Notes under the pieces: generated by a model
The model's database searches: none
Seen by the model: the letters and a program-made list of their open reading frames with translations, nothing else
What the model was told of the DNA's origin: nothing
Program-made: the position numbers and the translations under genes
Part shown: in pieces, positions 5,143-6,591 of the stretch
Layout of the letters: each line of letters opens with the position of its first letter
Numbering within the stretch: the first letter of the stretch is position 1
From: Darwinibacter acetoxidans_A
GTDB lineage: Bacteria; Bacillota; Limnochordia; Darwinibacteriales; Darwinibacteriaceae
Assembly: GCA_041936745.1 (NCBI GenBank)
Contig: JBHGWS010000080.1
Span: 1 to 6,591 of the forward strand
Direction: 5' to 3'
DNA: 6,591 nucleotides

Positions 5143-5634
5143 ATGATTATTCTGGGGGTTGATCCCGGCACGGCCATCACCGGCTACGGCGTTGTCAGGC
5201 AGGAGCAGAATAATAAATTTAAAGTCCTGGGCTACGGGACAATCCGCACGAACAGCGAGCAAGCCAACCCGAAACGGTTGGAAATAATCTATGACGGGCT
5301 GCAGGGGCTCATTAGGGAGTATGAGCCCGACTGCCTGGCCATAGAAGAAATATTTTTTAATAAAAATACGGCCACGGCTTTAGCCGTCGGCCAAGCAAGA
5401 GGCGTTGCCATGCTGGCAGGGGCACACAGTAAAATTCCCATTGCGGAATACACCCCGCTGCAGGTCAAGATGGCCGTGACAGGCTACGGCCGGGCCTCAA
5501 AAGGGCAGGTAGGTTATATGGTGCGGGTTCTTTTGGGGCTGGCGGAAATCCCCAAGCCCGATGATGCGGCGGATGCCTTAGCCATCTGTTTATGCCATGG
5601 TTACAACGCTAATAATTGGAGGGGGCAGGCATGA
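5143..5634 (+). CDS. ruvC: Holliday junction endodeoxyribonuclease RuvC
   Basis: A 163-residue protein of normal family length with the RNase H-like fold motifs of RuvC. It resolves four-way junctions by paired nicks, acting with RuvAB. The acidic catalytic set is complete: Asp7 in ILGVDPG, a Glu in AIEEIFF (68 or 69), and Asp141 and Asp144 in KPDDAADALA. The ATG at 5143 puts the catalytic Asp at position 7 as in E. coli, and GGAGG (5128-5132) lies 10 nt upstream. Another ATG at 5138 is out of frame. It is the first gene of ruvCAB, placed after a strong terminator, and its stop overlaps the ruvA start in an ATGA. Confidence 0.97.
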   Translation: MIILGVDPGTAITGYGVVRQEQNNKFKVLGYGTIRTNSEQANPKRLEIIYDGLQGLIREYEPDCLAIEEIFFNKNTATALAVGQARGVAMLAGAHSKIPIAEYTPLQVKMAVTGYGRASKGQVGYMVRVLLGLAEIPKPDDAADALAICLCHGYNANNWRGQA

Positions 5635-6263
5635 TAGTTTCACTGAAAGGACGCTTGGCGGAGGCGGCGGGGACAACAATCGTTCTCGATGTAAACGGAA
5701 TATATTATGAGGTTAATATAACGGAGGCGGTCAGGCGCCAGCTGCCACCTCTGGGCTCAGAGCTAAAAATCCACACCTATCTGCAGGTGCGGGAAGACGC
5801 CATGATTCTTTACGGCTTTCAGTCCAAGGAAGAGCGCAGCCTTTTTCAGCAGATTATCCAAGTTGCGGGCATCGGGCCGAAAACCGGCTTGGGAATCCTT
5901 TCCGGCATCAGCCCCTTGGAATTTATGCGAGCAGTTGAACAAAGGCAGTTGGGGGTTTTAACGAGCCTGCCCGGCATTGGCAAGAAAACCGGTGAAAGGA
6001 TTCTTTTGGAATTGCGCGGTAAATTCAAGGAGATCCCGCAAATTTTCGAAGAGGCGGGGAAGCTGCCGCCGGCGCCGGGAGCCATTTTTGAGGATGCTAA
6101 AGCCGCTCTGTCAGCTTTAGGTTATTCCGCCGCCGAAGCGGAGCGCATGGTGCTGGCGGTTCAGCCGGAGATTGGAGAAGCATCTGATTTGCAGGAAGTT
6201 TTGAAAAGAGCACTGGCCAACAGCGCCAAAAGAGGTGAGAAGGCATGGAGGAAGAGCGAATAG
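5631..6263 (+). CDS. ruvA: Holliday junction DNA helicase subunit RuvA
   Basis: A 210-residue protein that binds Holliday junctions as a tetramer and loads RuvB rings. Domain I (about 1-63) is the OB fold starting MIVSLKGRL and ending MILYGF. Domain II (about 64-140) carries two helix-hairpin-helix motifs, VAGIGPKTGLGILS (78-91) and LPGIGKKTGERILLELRGK (113-131). Domain III (about 152-200), which contacts RuvB, has AKAALSALGYSAAEAE. The ATG at 5631 overlaps the ruvC stop by 4 nt and has GGAGGGGG (5618-5625) with 8-nt spacing; an in-frame TTG at 5616 is rejected because it precedes that site. The overlap points to translational coupling with ruvC. Confidence 0.97.
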   Translation: MIVSLKGRLAEAAGTTIVLDVNGIYYEVNITEAVRRQLPPLGSELKIHTYLQVREDAMILYGFQSKEERSLFQQIIQVAGIGPKTGLGILSGISPLEFMRAVEQRQLGVLTSLPGIGKKTGERILLELRGKFKEIPQIFEEAGKLPPAPGAIFEDAKAALSALGYSAAEAERMVLAVQPEIGEASDLQEVLKRALANSAKRGEKAWRKSE

Positions 6264-6591
6264 TCAGCGGCTGGAAGCGGCCTGATGATTGGGAGTTAGA
6301 AGCATCCCTGCGGCCGGCGACGCTTGATGAATACATTGGGCAGGAGAAAGTAAAAAGACATATGGACCTTTTTATGACCGCGGCCCGTCAGCGGGCGGAA
6401 GCATTAGATCACGTTCTTTTACACGGCCCCCCCGGTTTGGGTAAAACCAGCTTGGCTTACATTATCGCCGCTGAAATGGGAGTGGGCATTCATACAACGT
6501 CCGGGCCCGCTGTGGAAAGGCAGGGGGATTTGGTCGCCATTTTAACCAGTATGCAGGCGCGCGATATACTTTTTATCGATGAAATCCACCG
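6245..6591 (+). CDS. ruvB: Holliday junction branch migration ATPase RuvB (partial)
   Basis: The first 115 codons are present; the gene runs off the right edge. RuvB is the AAA+ motor that drives branch migration on RuvA-bound junctions. Visible are the RuvB opening RPATLDEYIGQEKVK (23-37), Walker A GPPGLGKTS (61-69), the family segment TTSGPAVERQGDLVAIL (84-100) and Walker B ILFIDEIH (108-115). The family usually has EKPGD where this has ERQGD. The sensor motifs and the winged-helix domain are beyond the window. The ATG at 6245 follows AGAGGTGA (6231-6238) and overlaps the end of ruvA by 19 nt, so it is likely coupled to ruvA translation. Confidence 0.97.
   Translation, partial: MEEERIVSGWKRPDDWELEASLRPATLDEYIGQEKVKRHMDLFMTAARQRAEALDHVLLHGPPGLGKTSLAYIIAAEMGVGIHTTSGPAVERQGDLVAILTSMQARDILFIDEIH

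Overview
The window looks like ordinary chromosome from an endospore-forming member of the Bacillota, most likely class Clostridia. The grounds are a YunB-type sporulation protein, a MurG of the clade found in clostridia and bacilli, a PrsW-type membrane protease, a yebC-ruvCAB cluster, strong GGAGG ribosome binding sites, and frequent GTG/TTG starts at roughly balanced GC content. No transposase, integrase, phage gene, CRISPR array, tRNA or rRNA was seen. The genus cannot be fixed from this sequence.

Layout, left to right. At 1-128 (minus) is the first part of a membrane-anchored protein resembling a class A penicillin-binding protein. It diverges from yunB (244-957, plus) across about 115 bp that carries a good extended -10 promoter on the minus strand and a possible sigma-E-like element on the plus strand. 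yunB converges on lgt (971-1702, minus; TTG start preferred). lgt diverges from a stand-alone murG paralogue (1786-2841, plus), which ends at a strong hairpin terminator. A gene-free stretch of about 390 bp follows (2875-3264). It has several potential RNA stems, including one 8-bp perfect stem with a competing partner, and is the least explained part of the window.

Next is a two-gene unit: a 53-residue zinc-ribbon protein (3265-3426) and a PrsW-family intramembrane protease (3447-4097). Directly after the prsW stop is a near-consensus sigma-A promoter with a leader of only about 15 nt, driving yebC (4152-4874). A 32-residue single-span membrane peptide (4938-5036) follows, then a perfect GC-rich terminator (5047-5066). 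A 16-bp perfect palindrome (5068-5083) lies between this terminator and the ruvC-ruvA-ruvB operon (5143 to the right edge, ruvB cut off), whose genes overlap and are probably translationally coupled.

How the genes fit together: the left half is envelope-centred (peptidoglycan synthesis, lipoprotein modification, a sporulation membrane protein, a membrane protease that in relatives cleaves anti-sigma factors). The right half is a translation factor and the Holliday junction branch-migration and resolution machinery. Almost everything coding belongs to known families. The points worth a second look are the intergenic candidate RNA, the 32-residue peptide, the palindrome before ruvC, the overlapping promoters upstream of yunB and the second-type MurG.
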